From Rhipidocladum racemiflorum (taxonomy: Eukaryota > Streptophyta > Magnoliopsida > Poales > Poaceae), in NCBI GenBank assembly GCA_036346355.1, contig CM070572.1, forward strand, positions 12,345,001 through 12,409,000: a DNA stretch of 64,000 bases, written 5' to 3'. The notes below the pieces were generated by a model. It saw only the letters and a program-made list of their open reading frames with translations. It did not search any database and was not told where the DNA came from. Positions within the stretch are counted from its first letter, which is position 1; each line of letters starts with the position of its first letter. Positions 10,455 to 22,783 of this stretch are shown here, piece by piece. A program made the position numbers and the translations under genes.

Positions 10455-12842
10455 ATGTCTGAGGAAACGACGATGAGCAGGGTTCTAGTGGTCGGCGCCA
10501 CCGGCCGCCTCGGCGGCAACCTAGTGCGGTCTAGTCTCGCCGCCGGCCATCCCACCTTCGCGCTCGTCCGCCCTCACCACCTCGCCCTCCCCGACTCCGC
10601 GCCTCTCAAGCCGCTCGCCGCCGCCGGCGCCACGCTCCTCAAGGTAAATGCGCGTCATTCTGAGTCCTCTCCGTAGTCTTCTGTGCCAAAACCTGCGTTC
10701 TGCCTGTTCAGCGTGGTAATGACTTCCGTGTGGTTTAGGGTTCGCTGGAAGATTACCCGAGCTTGCTCGAAGCTGTGCGGCAGGTGGATGTTGTCATCTG
10801 CGCGGTGCCCACGAAGCAAGCGCTGGAGCAGAAGGCTCTGATTCGGGCTATCAAGGAAGCTGGGTGCGTGAAGGTGAGCTCACTAGTCACAATGAATCTC
10901 TAGTTAATTGCGTTAATCGGTTACTTTTGCTTCATGAGGCTGATAATCACGTGATGTTAAAGTTTTAGTCTCGAAAATAAATGATTAGAAGTTGGAAACA
11001 TCCACTCGCAGAAATGCCGTAACATGTGTTAATGGAGTGAAATGAAATCTGGTGTTGTCACAAAAAGAAGAAGAAGAAGAAGATAGGTTTAGACTGCTGT
11101 CAAATAGTCAGGAAAACAAAATAAGTCTAAACAAACATATTTTGTTTGAAAAATCTCCTTCCTTTGGCAGCCTTCTGACTTCCGAGTTTTTGACCTCACT
11201 TATCCATAGCTACTTCTACTCATGTGAGCTTTACACCATCCACAGCCTAAGTGCTTGTGTGCAGGACTTTGTGATGAGGTATGTGCCTAGAGAAGCAAAT
11301 TTTGTGGTTCATGTGTGTGCCCAGCAGCTTAGTCCTGCATGTAACCGGCGTGTGGCTTATAAACACCCCAGAGTGTCTTAGGAGTTGTATCCAATTTGAT
11401 TGTAACTCCTTAAACACCGATGAATGAAACGAAGTTCCTGCTTGATTCTCTAAAAAAAAAAATTCCGCAGCTTAAGAGTTGTTATCCGATAGGAGGTCGC
11501 TCTATGGTGGTAATGTTAGCTAAGATGTTAGTTTCTCACAAATTTTTTTAAGGAGGTTCATTTTGAACATTTGTTTATTTTTCGATTTTGTGCACCAGAA
11601 CTTTTATGGTGGCAATCCTTGCATCCTGAAAAAAAATATGAAGCATTGCTTCTGATTTCGCAGTGAGTTTGTGCAGAGATTTATTCCGGCGGAATTCGGA
11701 CTTGATCCCACAAAGGTTCAAATTTGTGACATGGACCATGGCTTCTATGATAAGAAAGCTGAAATTCGCCGGTTAATAGAGAGTGAAGGTATTCCGCACA
11801 CCTACATCTGCTGCAACTTCTTCATGCGCTACTTGCTTCCTTCACTGGTGCAGCCGGGTCTAGATGCTCCTCCAACAGATGAAATTAAGATATTTGGTGG
11901 AGGAAACACTAAAGGTCTGGTGATATTACTTCTTCCAATCTGCTATATGATTCCTGAAATGTGAGAAGTTTCTTCCACATTGTGTTTCCCCCCTCAAGGA
12001 ATAATTTGTCTCTGCAGGTGTCTTTGTTAAAGAGTGTGATGTAGCTAAATTTACAATATGTACCATAGAGGACCCCAGGACATTAAACAAGACATTATAT
12101 CTGAGACCTCCGGGAAATGTCTACTCAATGAATGAATTGGTTGGCCTCTGGGAGACAAAAATAAATAAATGCCTAAAGAAGATACATGTAACAGAAGAGC
12201 AACTCCTTAAAAACATGGATGGTAAGTTAAAAGTGCTCTAGGTTTCATGTTTCCTTGATCTATCAGTTTTTTTGGAATTTTTTCTGTTGCTTTTTGTAAG
12301 AGCCCTGTTATCAGGGCTATTCCTTCCAAATTAAGTCACCATTTTTCCTTTTAGCTACCAGTGTCAGGTTTAAGCCAATCCAAGTTTGAGAAAGTTTCTG
12401 ATTCAGTTTTTTGATCTGAGATGCTTAATAATTTTATTTTCATCTTATTATACAAGTTCAAGCCCTGACATTTTGTTTTTCTGCACCTTCACATAAATGT
12501 TGTAAATGTGGACCTATATGTTTGACCAGGAAGTAGAAGTGTGCTGCTATGTTGATAAGCACTTCGTAAATAGAATCTGGTTGATGAAATAGGAAAAAAA
12601 AATGTGAAGCCTTCCCTGTTGCTATTCTGGTATAATTGTATTTGTTATGTATCTCATTCTATTTTTGTTTTTAATTTGCAGATGCACCATTTCCCTTGAA
12701 GATGGATTTAGTATTTATATATTCAGCATTTGTTAAAGGTGACCACACATATTTTGAAATTGACTCGAGAATTGAAGGAACTCAACTGTATCCTCATGTA
12801 AATTATACCACAGTGAATGAGTATTTGGATACACTAGTTTAG
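10455..12842 (+). CDS. Isoflavone reductase-like NAD(P)H-dependent reductase (NmrA/PCBER family)
   Basis: A complete five-exon gene: 10455..10643, 10739..10873, 11677..11914, 12018..12221 and 12682..12842. These give 308 residues with every junction GT-AG and in frame. Residues 10-21 (VLVVGATGRLGG) form the NADPH-binding GxxGxxG turn. VKRFIPAEFGLDP follows the exon 2/3 junction. The KKAEIRR segment at about 134-140 carries the lysine that is catalytic in pinoresinol-lariciresinol and phenylcoumaran benzylic ether reductases. The length fits that family (about 308-315) and is shorter than typical leucoanthocyanidin reductases. The expected role is NADPH-dependent reduction of a phenylpropanoid or related ether in the cytosol; the substrate cannot be told from sequence. 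Intron 2 (10874-11676) contains a LINE fragment. The gene's 5' flank is LTR-derived. Confidence 0.92.
11225..11462 (+). mobile_element. 5'-truncated LINE-type insertion in intron 2
   Basis: An open frame ending at 11381 carries VMRYVPREANFVVHVCAQQL. It resembles the C-terminal end of the plant RNase H (RVT_3) domain found in LINE-derived reverse transcriptases (the pattern is V-x-R-E-A-N-x-x-A). About 65 bases of 3'UTR-like sequence and an A-run at 11452-11462 follow. A truncated 5' end with a poly-A 3' end fits target-primed reverse transcription. The left border is uncertain and I could not define a TSD. Confidence 0.5.
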
Positions 12843-13280
12843 AAGATTTGCTTGATTTGTATGTTGCTCATAAGCAACCTTTTGTTTCAAATGGAATTTT
12901 GAAAGAAGTGGAAAGCGATGTGTATTTAACTATATATCATGTTCTGTATGCTCAGTTAATTCAATAAGATGTCGTTCTATCTAATGCAAATGATATGCAG
13001 TACTGCATATTCTACGAAAAAAAGAGATGTTCTTATTCGTTTTCTGTTTTGTCTGTTAATTAACTGGCTCTTAGTTTATTCATTACTAATCCTTTTAGCC
13101 AATCCTGTAAAGCATCACTGTTAGCTTTTGGCATGTGGCCATGTTCTTTGAATCGTGTGGATTCTTTGGCAAGTTTTTGTATTATGTATTTAGTAATATA
13201 ATTATTTTTAGTAGGGCTGTCCCCTACTGTTCCCATAAAAAAGTGTATATCTCTCATCATCAGTTACTAATAAGCATAGT
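12843..13280. other. 3' flank of the reductase gene
   Basis: AT-rich sequence that should contain the 3'UTR and polyadenylation region of the plus-strand reductase gene. No other feature was recognised. Confidence 0.5.
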
Positions 13281-13674
13281 CGTCACGGTGGTCCGGCTAG
13301 CGCGGCGATCCCTGGGTGCCTGGACGCCTAGGCAATGATTAGACGATGGACATTTCAATATTTAACACCACTACAGCAGCAAAGCAGCAGCAGCGGTGGT
13401 GGCAGATGGGCAGCGGCGGCGGTGGCGGTCGCTGCTACCACAGATGGGGATTGGGATTCAGGATCTTACTGGAGCCAGAGGCGACGGGTGTGGCGGTGGA
13501 GCTCCTTTATCCTCTCCTCTCCATGCGCTAGGGTTAAGTCTGCATCCCTTCATTGCGTCCTCTGCTTTTACCCGTCCTCCGAACCTTCCGACGCCCGACT
13601 TTGCGGCCGCCATGACGCCTAGTCGGCCGCTGCCTCGACTGGACATCTAGGCGGCGACTAGGCGTCACTGTGAC
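13281..13674. mobile_element. Possible Mutator-like MITE with CGCCTAGGCG-type repeats
   Basis: Both ends carry diverged inverted copies of a sequence starting CGTCACGGTG (left) and GTCACAGTGACG (right, read inward), followed by GACGCCTAGGC motifs. Imperfect 9-bp flanks, AAGCATAGT (13272-13280) and AAGTATGTT (13675-13683), match at 7 of 9 positions, which would suit a Mutator-like TSD. The GC-rich interior opens several overlapping frames with no domain, which I treat as non-coding. Confidence 0.45.
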
Positions 13675-13683
13675 AAGTATGTT

Positions 13684-15409
13684 AATAAGTAATTCAACAC
13701 CATGAACATCAGTTGGCCTGATTTGTTATCAGTGATCATCTAATTATTGGAGATTAATGAGAATTCCAAAAGTTCTTCCAAACATTCTTGGTTATGTCTT
13801 TTTTCCCATCACCCAACTCAATTCGCCTCTTCAAGCTGGCAACTAATGGAGGTCTTTACCGAAAGTTACTAATTAGCAAACAAAACTCTGTTGGTATCAA
13901 ATATACTCTAGAATGTGCTGATGATGTGATAAAATTTGATCTTGCACGTGATATGATTTTTTGCACGTGTAAATCAGTAAAAGACCCATACTCCACGCCA
14001 CAAATAAATTACGTACAAATGAAAGTTTGTGATGATTTAGCAGATATTTCATACTCTGCTTATCAAGTCAGTAAGATTCACAGAATGCAAAAATGTTGAG
14101 AAAGGATCAATATCGATATTATGTCATATGGGAGCCATAATGCAATATTCTACAGCTGCTGGGTCCTACATATGCTGGCTCCTTTTAAGTATATGTTTAG
14201 TGTTCCTAGGAATAGATGATGATTTTTAAAATATGCAGCCTAGGGAATGGAGAAGAGTGGCTGCTTCCTCTCTCCTGCTTTGGTTTCTTCTCTCCTTGGT
14301 GGAGTGGAAGAAGAGGACAAGAATGCCAACATAGCCAAGGAAATCTGTGTTTCTTGTCTTCTTCCTCTTATTTGTCTCTTTATAGATCTTTATTTTGTCC
14401 TCCTTTTGGCCTTCCAACCGTGGATGTTGGAAGAATGTCATACTGTTCTTGGTCCTTCAGGTAACGACTTTCCTGATTCATCTTTGATATGTTTAGTTAT
14501 TTGTTTCAGAATTTGCATAACACATTTCCTTTGTCTGAAAACTGCAACGTCTTAAGAACGAGATGGCATGAGGTCAGTGAAAAGTTGCCAGTGAGATATT
14601 TGGTTCTAGATACTTTATGTTCTGTACGGTTAAATCTCACGAACTAAGGTATGTGCTTATCCATCATCCAATTCAATAATCCTATCTTATACATATACAT
14701 TAAGTCATTAACATGTATATTTGTGCTGATGATAGAGTTGCATCCAATCTTAAAAAGTAGTAGGTTGTTTACTACAAAGTTCAAACCTAAACACAAAATA
14801 ATTCGCATATCCTTGCTTTATCCTTCTTTCAACTGTTGGCAGTCCAATTAGTAGCTTTTCCTGGTGAATAACCATGTTTTAAATCCCACCACCTGCATTT
14901 TAGGAATGGCCTTGTCTGAGAATGTATCTGCATGAAGAATCAAGGGATGAGTAAAATCTTTGCAACACCGTATTACTGAATTGACTGTGGTCTGTGCAGT
15001 CTGAATAAAATGAACCTGGGTTTATGTTAGCTCAGTTTAAACTTGCACAATGCAGTAAGTTTATGTTTTACATATCAATCTTGTTTTTTTTATCGTACAA
15101 GTTGTGCTGGATTGCTGTCAAGCCAAATTATTTAGCAGAGTGACTTACCATTGTATTAGTTAATTGCATTGTGAACTAATTATTGCTATGGTATTATCAT
15201 CTAATAGAAGATGAAATAAAAGTGAATTTGGATTTGTTTGAACTGCAAGCTAGGCCATAATGAATCTTGGTTTGTTTTAATAATTTAACCAATGTTGGCA
15301 TTTTGAATTTGGATTTTTTTTTTCTAATTCTTTTTTACTTTATTCTGTTGGTATCACAAGATTGTAAATTTTCTGAACCACAGAAACTTTGAAATTTGAG
15401 CGATCAAGT
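13684..15409 (+). other. Upstream region of the RFC3-like gene
   Basis: No coding exon was recognised. A CT-rich stretch at 14230-14460 ending TTCAG before GTAACG (14462) could be a non-coding first exon and donor, and a CAG acceptor at 15381-15383 sits just before the start codon region. Transcription start and 5'UTR structure are therefore guesses. The frame at 13788-14099 has no recognisable domain. Confidence 0.35.
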
Positions 15410-18400
15410 ATGCTAGCTGCAGAAAGCAACTCAGGGCACAATAGGCATTCTCGCAATGATTCTTCCACCAGGCACAAAAGTGGCTATGAACCTTCAGACA
15501 CAGAAACTGAGTGGCATGAAAGCCCTTGGAATGATGCAGTATTGACATCAGAGAGGACCCGGCTGCCTAAAGATCCTGGTAGGAATCCACAAATTGGTGC
15601 TAGAAGGCACAACGTATCTCCTAACCGGACAAGAGAGTATCCTGATGAGAAAACTTCACACTTGAGAAACAATCGCACTCTCAGGGTCACAGAACAAAGA
15701 CACCAAACTTCTCTGTACGCTGGTGGAAAGAACGAATCACGCAAGAAGAGCAACCGAACACCTCCCAGATTTCGGTCTTCTATCGAAAGCTTCAGTCTAT
15801 CATCAACCAAAGAGAAGATTTCCCGTAACCGGTCAATTTCTACACCGAAACTACGACCACATGAGAAGGAACATCCTGTTAGAGCTCCTGCATTCCCTGG
15901 TACTAGTCCTGTCTCAACAACACAGGCAGAAAGAGACTCAGCTGATCATATAAAAGAGGATTCACATGCAGAAAATTGTTCTCAGGAGATCAATGAGTTG
16001 ATTGCAAATGGCAAGTGGCCTAATTCCAGATATAATGAGTATGCATGTACAAGCACAGAGTCAATTCCTACAGGTGACATCTTCTTCTCCCGTGATTGTA
16101 GGGCTCCGCTTGAGAAAACATCAATAAAGCATAACAATATTGAGAAATCCTTTACCTCGAATTCAAATGCCCATGATGGTAGTGATGGTGCTGCTACTCG
16201 AGAAAATAGCAATAATTTGGGCCAGACATCACAGTTTGTCTCAGCCCGGACAGGTCTTTCACAAACAACTACAAAATCCAGCTATGTTACTGGTCGGCAC
16301 TCCCGAATAAGCAGCAGGACCACTTTGAGTAGCCAGTTTAATAGTGGCAGATTTAGTGGAGACAGTGGAAAGTTCAGTGATTTCACCGGTAAACTAGTTG
16401 GAGGCGTCATGAAATTCACCTCCAACATGCAAAAGGCGCAAAATGATTCTTGGCTTCCGTGTGTGACTGGCAAGTCATGCCGTAAATCAAAATCGCCAAA
16501 CCACAAAACTACTGATGAATCCGAATCGAGTTTTATTCAAAAGGCACTCGTTGTAGAGAAGATTAGACTTTTCTGGGCTGATAAATATTGTCCACGAACT
16601 TTGAGTGGATTTACTTGTCACAGGGAGCAAGTTCAACAGCTTAAACAATTGGTAACCTCTTCGAGTTCTTTCCTAAGCAAACAAATTTTTATCGAATATA
16701 ATTTATTGTTCTTGTTGTAACCTTATGATTAGACAAGATTTTTTTGGGGTTAATTTCTCACTGAACTCTTTACGGTATATTCAAGTTATGGTTCCGAAAT
16801 TTTCACAGTCGATATATTCAAGTTATCCTATTTGTTGCATACCTTTCAATTATATTAGTTCCAGAAATTGCTATCGAGTATGGATCTACTTGAAATTGCA
16901 TGGCCATACTGTTCTGCAAATTGTCATCCCAGTACTCTAGCCTTCTAAATGCTAGTGCCCTTCTGTGACAGGTTTCCCCTGAGTTTTCCCCTCATATCAT
17001 TTTCAAAGGACCTCCTGGATCAGGAAAGAGATCATTATGCAGAGCTGTACTCACTGAGATCTTTGGTGATTCCTCTCAAAATGTACAAACTAAAACATTG
17101 AAAATGAAAAACCCTGTTAATATATACTCAATACAGATTGCTTTAAGTATTTCTTGTTGTTTTTCCAGGTATCTCACTATTTGAAGAGCTGCAATGGCCA
17201 GGTTAGTTCTGTCCTACAGGCGTACAAATCATCTAATTATTCTATGCATTCTAGAGTACTTTCCATTTGGGATGGACATCACAGGATTCAAAATGCTCTA
17301 TAAAACTCGAATACATTTTAATGCAACAGTAATGCAAATAGCAATCATTGTCCTTTCTAGTTTGCATAAAGTAATCTTTACTTTCTCGTTAATAGACAAT
17401 ATAAAAGGTCTAGCCGTCTAGTATCATTAATGGAAGAAGAAACAGCTTTACTTAGTTTCTCGTAGTTTGGATTGGTTGCTAATTATTTTAGCAAAAGAAC
17501 AGGTAAACACTAGGACCATTACAAATATTCAGCCAAACTTATACTACTTTCGCAAATGAACTCAGTAAAATGTTAACATTATATGTATAATTTCATGCTG
17601 TGATGCCATTGTAAGGCCATGGATGTCTCCGGTTTGTAGCTCATATCTTGTATTGTTCAGTATTCTAAAGAAATTTGGTAATTTCAGAGGAGCTGTAATA
17701 TTGATGTTTGTACTCTCTATCTAACTTGTCTCTGTGGCAGGTTACTTATTTGATTTCTTATTAGTATATGTTCTTTACTGTAATTAGAAAATTGAAATTT
17801 GCCCCATCAATTTCATCCCAACAACTTTGGAGCCAAGTAAAACAGAAATTCATCAACAACATTTAAACATGTGCATACTGCATATTGCATACCATGTGCA
17901 CTAATATCTACCTATTGTACAATATGGTATGTCCTTAGTTGACAGGAAATGGTTTTTACATCATTAAGTATATTTTAAAAGTACCACATGAGTGAGCAAA
18001 GGTTTCCCTGATTTTGGTAGGGATCTGCATCTGTGCCCATTTTTGTCCCATTGTCATCAAGTGATCACCATGCGGAACTCAATATGAGGTCTCAATCCAA
18101 GAATGCTAGATATGCTTTGATGGCTCTAGCGAATGAAATGGCAAGTAGGCCAGCTGTGAGAAAGAGCTTTAAAGGTATAATTCATCCTCTGCAACGTTAT
18201 TACTTGAAATGCCATTTCATTTGAAATCTTCCTAACATGATTATTTGTTGATTCCAGTAATTGTTCTGTATGATGTCGACAAAATCAGCGAGAGTAATCA
18301 ATGTTTGATTAAATGGATAATTGATTCCTCTGATGCATGCAAGATAATAATGACTTGCCAGGATGAGTCCAATCTTCTTGATTTTATAACTAGTCGTTGC

Positions 18401-20373
18401 AAGCTTATTACCATTAGTGTGCCCAATACACATGAGGTGAGTTTTCTGTTTTGTTGCTGGTTATGGATGTGTGTTTAATGTCTGCATATGTCTCTCTGAC
18501 ATAGATCCAGTTGATGCAGTACATGTTAAGTTTGTATCAGCATTATCAACTAGCTAAGTCCTGAATTCAAAATCATGTGAAATAACTTGTTCGACACTAA
18601 CACTACTTTCGCTTGACACGATCGCTATATGTTATTTATAGATGACCAATCTTCATAATATGAGGAATGGGAAAACTTTTGCTTTTTATATGCATTGCAT
18701 TTAACTTCATTATTTCGTTAGCACCAGTGCACCACTGACTAGCCTATCAAAAAATCGTCAGATTTTGGAGATTCTTACTTACATATCAAAAAAAGAGAGA
18801 TTTGATCTTCCTGAAAGTTTTGCTGCTACCATCGCAAGTCAATCTAGGCAGAGCATGAGGGAGGCGATATTGGCTTTGGAGGCATGCAAAGCCAACAAGT
18901 ACGACTGCAGTATTTATCTGTTATGAAGTGTTCTTAACATCCTTTGGATTTATATCACAGTTTTCTTCTCTTCTTTTGATTCCCATTTCCCTTTCATCAG
19001 TTACCCCTTCATTGATGGACAAGCTATACCGCTAGGATGGGAGGATGTTCTGCAGGAACTAGCAGCAGAAATTTTAGATGACCCCTCTCCTAAAAGGTTC
19101 AGCATTTGAATGAGAAAATTTTTAGCCATTAAAGTTTTCATTGCCCTTTCTGACTTCCATTGGTTGCGAAATTGCGATCACTGTACTATTACCACAACCA
19201 ACTTTTCACTTTGTAAATTGCGTCAACTTTGGTCAGTCATTTAGTGCATCAATTTTGTTAAAACAGAAAAATGATATTGAATTTTGTGATCACATGTTGC
19301 AACTCTATTCGCATAACAGATGAAAGTATTATGTAGGTTATTTTTGGTACGAGGCAAGCTCCAAAAACTCTTGGTTGAATTTGTTCCTCCTAAACTAATA
19401 CTCCAGGTAATTTATGCAAAACAAACGAAAAGTTTCTTTTTATGGATTATGTAAATTTAACTTCAAGGATATTACTATCTTCACATACATAACCATGCAA
19501 ATAAACTTCACTTTGAATATTTTGCAGAAGCTTGTAGAGCTGTTTCTGAAGGGAATCCATGCTAGCATAAAGAGGGAAGTTTATTATTGGCATGCCTACT
19601 ATGTGAGTTTGCTCTACCATGTTTCTGTTTTACATGCACTTCCGGACTTCCCCAATGAGCTATGATAACCATGTATGAAAATAATGAATTTCAGGATAAG
19701 AGATTGCCAGTTGGTGCAAGTGCACTGCTGAAATTGGAAGGTAGTTTTCCATTTGTTCTGTATTCCAGTATCTGTCACCCTTGTTCAGTATTCCAATATC
19801 TACTGGATTTGTTCCACAAAGCTGCTTCTAAATTTTGGGCATGTATCGTGAGATACAAACCTAGTTGGTGCCAAATGCTTAGACTTGCTTCTGGATTTTA
19901 TTTATCGAGAATTGCTTTTAAAAATATCTCAGTATGATCTCCAATATTATATTTCAGACAATTCATCTTATTGCATAGAATAATTATGGTTACTTGAAAA
20001 ATCATTTCCTGTTGGGCAGTTCCATTTTCTAGAATGCTACTACAGTACTACACCATTTCATGTTGAATGGGCACCGCATCTTTCTTTCCAGAATTGCAGT
20101 GTCATCTGAATAGTTTTTCATACGATTTTCACGGTCTTCATGAATAATCGTGATAGCTAAAACGGTCCAAAATCATATCTTGTCATTGTATTTCTGTGGG
20201 TTCTTTGGCCATTATCACTGTAGATTGCTGACAGCCCTTAAAGTTAACGCCCGTCCTTTTTTCTTTTTCTTTTCTCTCTTTTTGCAGAATTTGTTGCCAA
20301 ATTCATGAGCATCCACCGGAAGACCTTGTCAGTTCATGACCATCAGCCTAAGATTCCTGAGATGGTGCAATGA
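15410..20373 (+). CDS. RFC3-type clamp-loader AAA+ ATPase with long N-terminal extension
   Basis: Eleven exons join in frame: 15410..16651, 16972..17082, 17169..17201, 18021..18174, 18258..18436, 18762..18898, 19001..19096, 19337..19406, 19528..19602, 19695..19740 and 20288..20373. They give 742 residues. The C-terminal core (about 388-742, from FWADKYCPRTL) is the size of replication factor C subunit 3. It has a P-loop GPPGSGKRS at 427-435, a degenerate Walker B (IVLYDVDK, 515-522) and the small-subunit SRC motif (SRCK, 559-562), then the helical collar. The first ~388 residues are Ser/Arg/Asn-rich and probably disordered, with an acidic SGYEPSDTETEWHESPWND segment. RFC loads the PCNA sliding clamp; the extended plant paralogues may have another role. 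The ATG at 15410 is chosen because an in-frame stop lies at 15374; an upstream coding exon is not excluded. Exon 2 is read with the donor at 17083, which keeps frame with exon 3. Confidence 0.88.
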
Positions 20374-21743
20374 TAGAAGAACCGAAGAGAACATGTTTGC
20401 AGTGTGCTTCAATTGTGGTAGAAAGGGTCTCTGCGCTATCAATCATGGAGCCTGTGGTCTATATTTCGATAGTGTGGAAACCAAAACAAAGCCAACATAA
20501 AATCAGTTTGTTGAGCATTTTTTTCCTTCTTCTGAAATTACAGTTTGTTGTGCAGTTAGTCTACGCTACATACATCCTTGTGCATTTGGTCGTAGGAAAG
20601 ATCCGACCAGCCGACAATACTTCGGAATGTAAAAATTCAGTGAATAAGTTTCTATACCTCCCGTGTTATGAAACGTGTTGTTTCAGAAATACGAAAGGAA
20701 ATGTACAATTCGTGGCCTGTGCGCTGACGCCAACTAATGAAGAAGGCCTTCGTGCTGCCATCTGAATTCCAGGACGCTCATGTCTTCTGTCAACTTACGG
20801 TCTTGACATCTGGGGCGCAGCCGAGGTGGCAGCAGACTGTCAGAGACTCTACATCGGTACATCCTCTGAGCCAGGACCCGCGTGTAGCCTTCAAATTTAT
20901 TATGTAATTTCTCTCTAGCGTATAGAAGCTACTGTTATTTTTTATGATGGAGCTTGCAACTATAAATAAAAAACTACAAGAATTTCTTACTTCAACTTCC
21001 ATCCGTCGCAATATCTACCCTAACTACCAGCTCAACTGATAGGTTGGGCCATGCAAGTTTTTTTTTATTGGTCAGAGGCTACCTCCAACCTTGGAGGCAA
21101 CACCAAGCAAATTTGCTTGGAGTTTGTTGTGCCTAGTCGCTGGATGTAGCCTCCAAGACATTCTCAATCTTGTTAGATGCTAAAAAAAGGTCACACTGGA
21201 TGCTCTAAGCGTAACTTAAAGAAAAGGTAATGTTCTATCTTAGAACATTGGTTTTTTTTCTTCTCAATTTTTATATGAATTGAACTGTTCCATGCGTTCT
21301 AAGTAGACCCTAAAACATCTCTAAACTAGGTGAAACAGTGACAAATACGAGCAGATCACATACTTCTTCAGATCATTATGTGATGGCTGCACGGCTCAGC
21401 GGCTCAGTATACGATTGTAGTTGTAGATCATCAGGCTTCAGGTTTCGATCATCAGGCAACAGAGCCTGAAGTGATCGTGTTCGGGAAACTTGGAAATTGC
21501 ATAAGCTTGGGTACAACTGCAGTACTGCTCTGAGCTTAGGGACGGTTGCAAAACCAGGGTGCTTGGGATGCGCAAAGTTGAATATACTGTTGTATCTACT
21601 TTTTTGTGTTATGTTTGACAGTTTTGGTAGAAACAAATCTTGTGCATTTAGTGAGAAGCAAAAAATTGAAGGAACGTGACGTGGTGACGATGTTCACAAC
21701 CTGGCAGCAATGTGACATTATTCACAATCTGGCAGCAATACAA
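20374..21743. other. Intergenic stretch, no gene recognised
   Basis: This holds the 3' flank of the RFC3-like gene and a region where the missing 5' exons of the pyrophosphatase gene would be expected; I searched for them by eye and saw none. A short inverted unit at about 21068-21165 (GAGGCTACCTCCAA pairing with TTGGA and GTAGCCTCC) may be a small MITE. Confidence 0.4.
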
Positions 21744-21883
21744 GGGTATGTTTGTTTTTATTTTTGATTTTGTATTCTGATCCCAAAAGCTAAGTAAAAA
21801 GAAACAGTACGATTCTCACAATCTAGCTTATCCACATACACTAGAATCCACCATCCACTTCATATGTGCTTTTTATTTTCAAA
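21744..21883. mobile_element. Half-copy of the Tourist-like MITE family seen at 8916
   Basis: It begins GGGTATGTTTG at 21744. Read in reverse, it matches the right-hand half of the 8916-9145 element, sharing AAGCACATATGAAGTGGAT, GTATGTGGATAAGC and GATTGTGAGAATCG. The other half is absent: the match stops at the first base of a pyrophosphatase exon. Confidence 0.6.
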
Positions 21884-22783
21884 GTTGTTCCTGGCTGTTT
21901 CCTGCAAGCTCGTGCTATTGGCCTTATGCCTATGATTGATCAGGTTAAATTTCTCCACCCTTGATTACATTGAAGTTGCTCTGTTTCACTTGAGAATAGA
22001 TCGGACTTGCATACTTTATTCCTATGTATTCTACCGCACGATTTTAAGATCGCTTAATGCACGAGATTTCACAAATACAGCAAAAGGAAAGAATTATAGT
22101 ACTCCATACAAAGTGGATTCCTACATCTAGTTAATCATTTGACGCCACTAGGGTGAGAAAGATGATAAGATCATAGCAGTCTGTGCTGATGACCCTGAAT
22201 TCCGTCACTACACGGACATCAAGGACCTTCCCCCGCACCGCCTTCAAGAGATCCCTCGCTTCTTTGAAGATCGTATATTCTTGCACTACTATATCCGTAG
22301 CTTTCCTTTCCAAATGTTATATTCAGATCATCGACTCAGTAACTGGATTCCAACAGTTGAACTTCTCCTATGTTGACAGATAAGAAGAATGAGTTCCTCC
22401 CAGCAGAAGATGCCATCAACGCAATCAAGTACTCGATGTGAGTTTTCCTTGTTCACACTCCTGCAAAACATCATATTACTCTGTGCAAGCTTGCTTTGTC
22501 CGGACTGATCCATTCGGAGAAATTTTACGGTGCATTATACTGGTAATAGAAAATGTGTAGTAGAAATCACATCTAACCGTTGATTTGTTAAGGATGTTTC
22601 TACTACTCTACTACCAGATGAAGTATAAGTAAACTCTAGTTAATCTGATCCATTGGATCGAAAAGAATGAACGGTTCCTATTCAACCTAGTGTATTGTAA
22701 AAGAGCTCTTCTCTAAACCATTTTGAATGTTACACCACAGGGACCTCTATGGCGCTTACATCATTGAGGGCTTGAGGAATTAA
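21884..22783 (+). pseudogene. Soluble inorganic pyrophosphatase, 5'-truncated
   Basis: Four exons of the C-terminal half are present with good splice sites: 21884..21943 (VVPGCFLQARAIGLMPMIDQ), 22152..22272 (GEKDDKIIAVCADDPEF, then HRLQEIPRFFED), 22380..22437 (KKNEFLPAEDAINAIKYS) and 22741..22783 (MDLYGAYIIEGLRN and a stop). Spliced, they stay in one frame. The N-terminal half, including the acidic DxDPxD signature that binds metal and pyrophosphate, is not in the 1.5 kb upstream, so no active family I pyrophosphatase (PPi to 2 Pi) could be made. The body is not riddled with stops, which suggests recent loss or that the missing exons moved. The gene is convergent with the ornithine carbamoyltransferase gene. 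Confidence 0.85.
22525..22706. mobile_element. Possible small MITE in a pyrophosphatase intron
   Basis: Inverted ends TTTTACGGTGCATTATACTGG (left) and TTTTACAATACACTAGG (read inward from the right) flank about 180 bases with internal CTACTACTCTACTA and AACCGTT motifs. The TSD is unclear. Confidence 0.35.

Noticed and set aside
17065..17066. Alternative donor ending exon 2 of the RFC3-like gene at 17065
   Set aside because: Using it would read exon 3 as ISLFEELQWP and break the frame to exon 4. The donor at 17083 keeps VSHYLKSCNGQ in frame with the conserved exon 4.
16725..17421. Small plus-strand frames between RFC3-like exons
   Set aside because: They fall in introns and their translations do not join to the neighbouring exons. 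The true small exon at 17169-17201 is in another frame.
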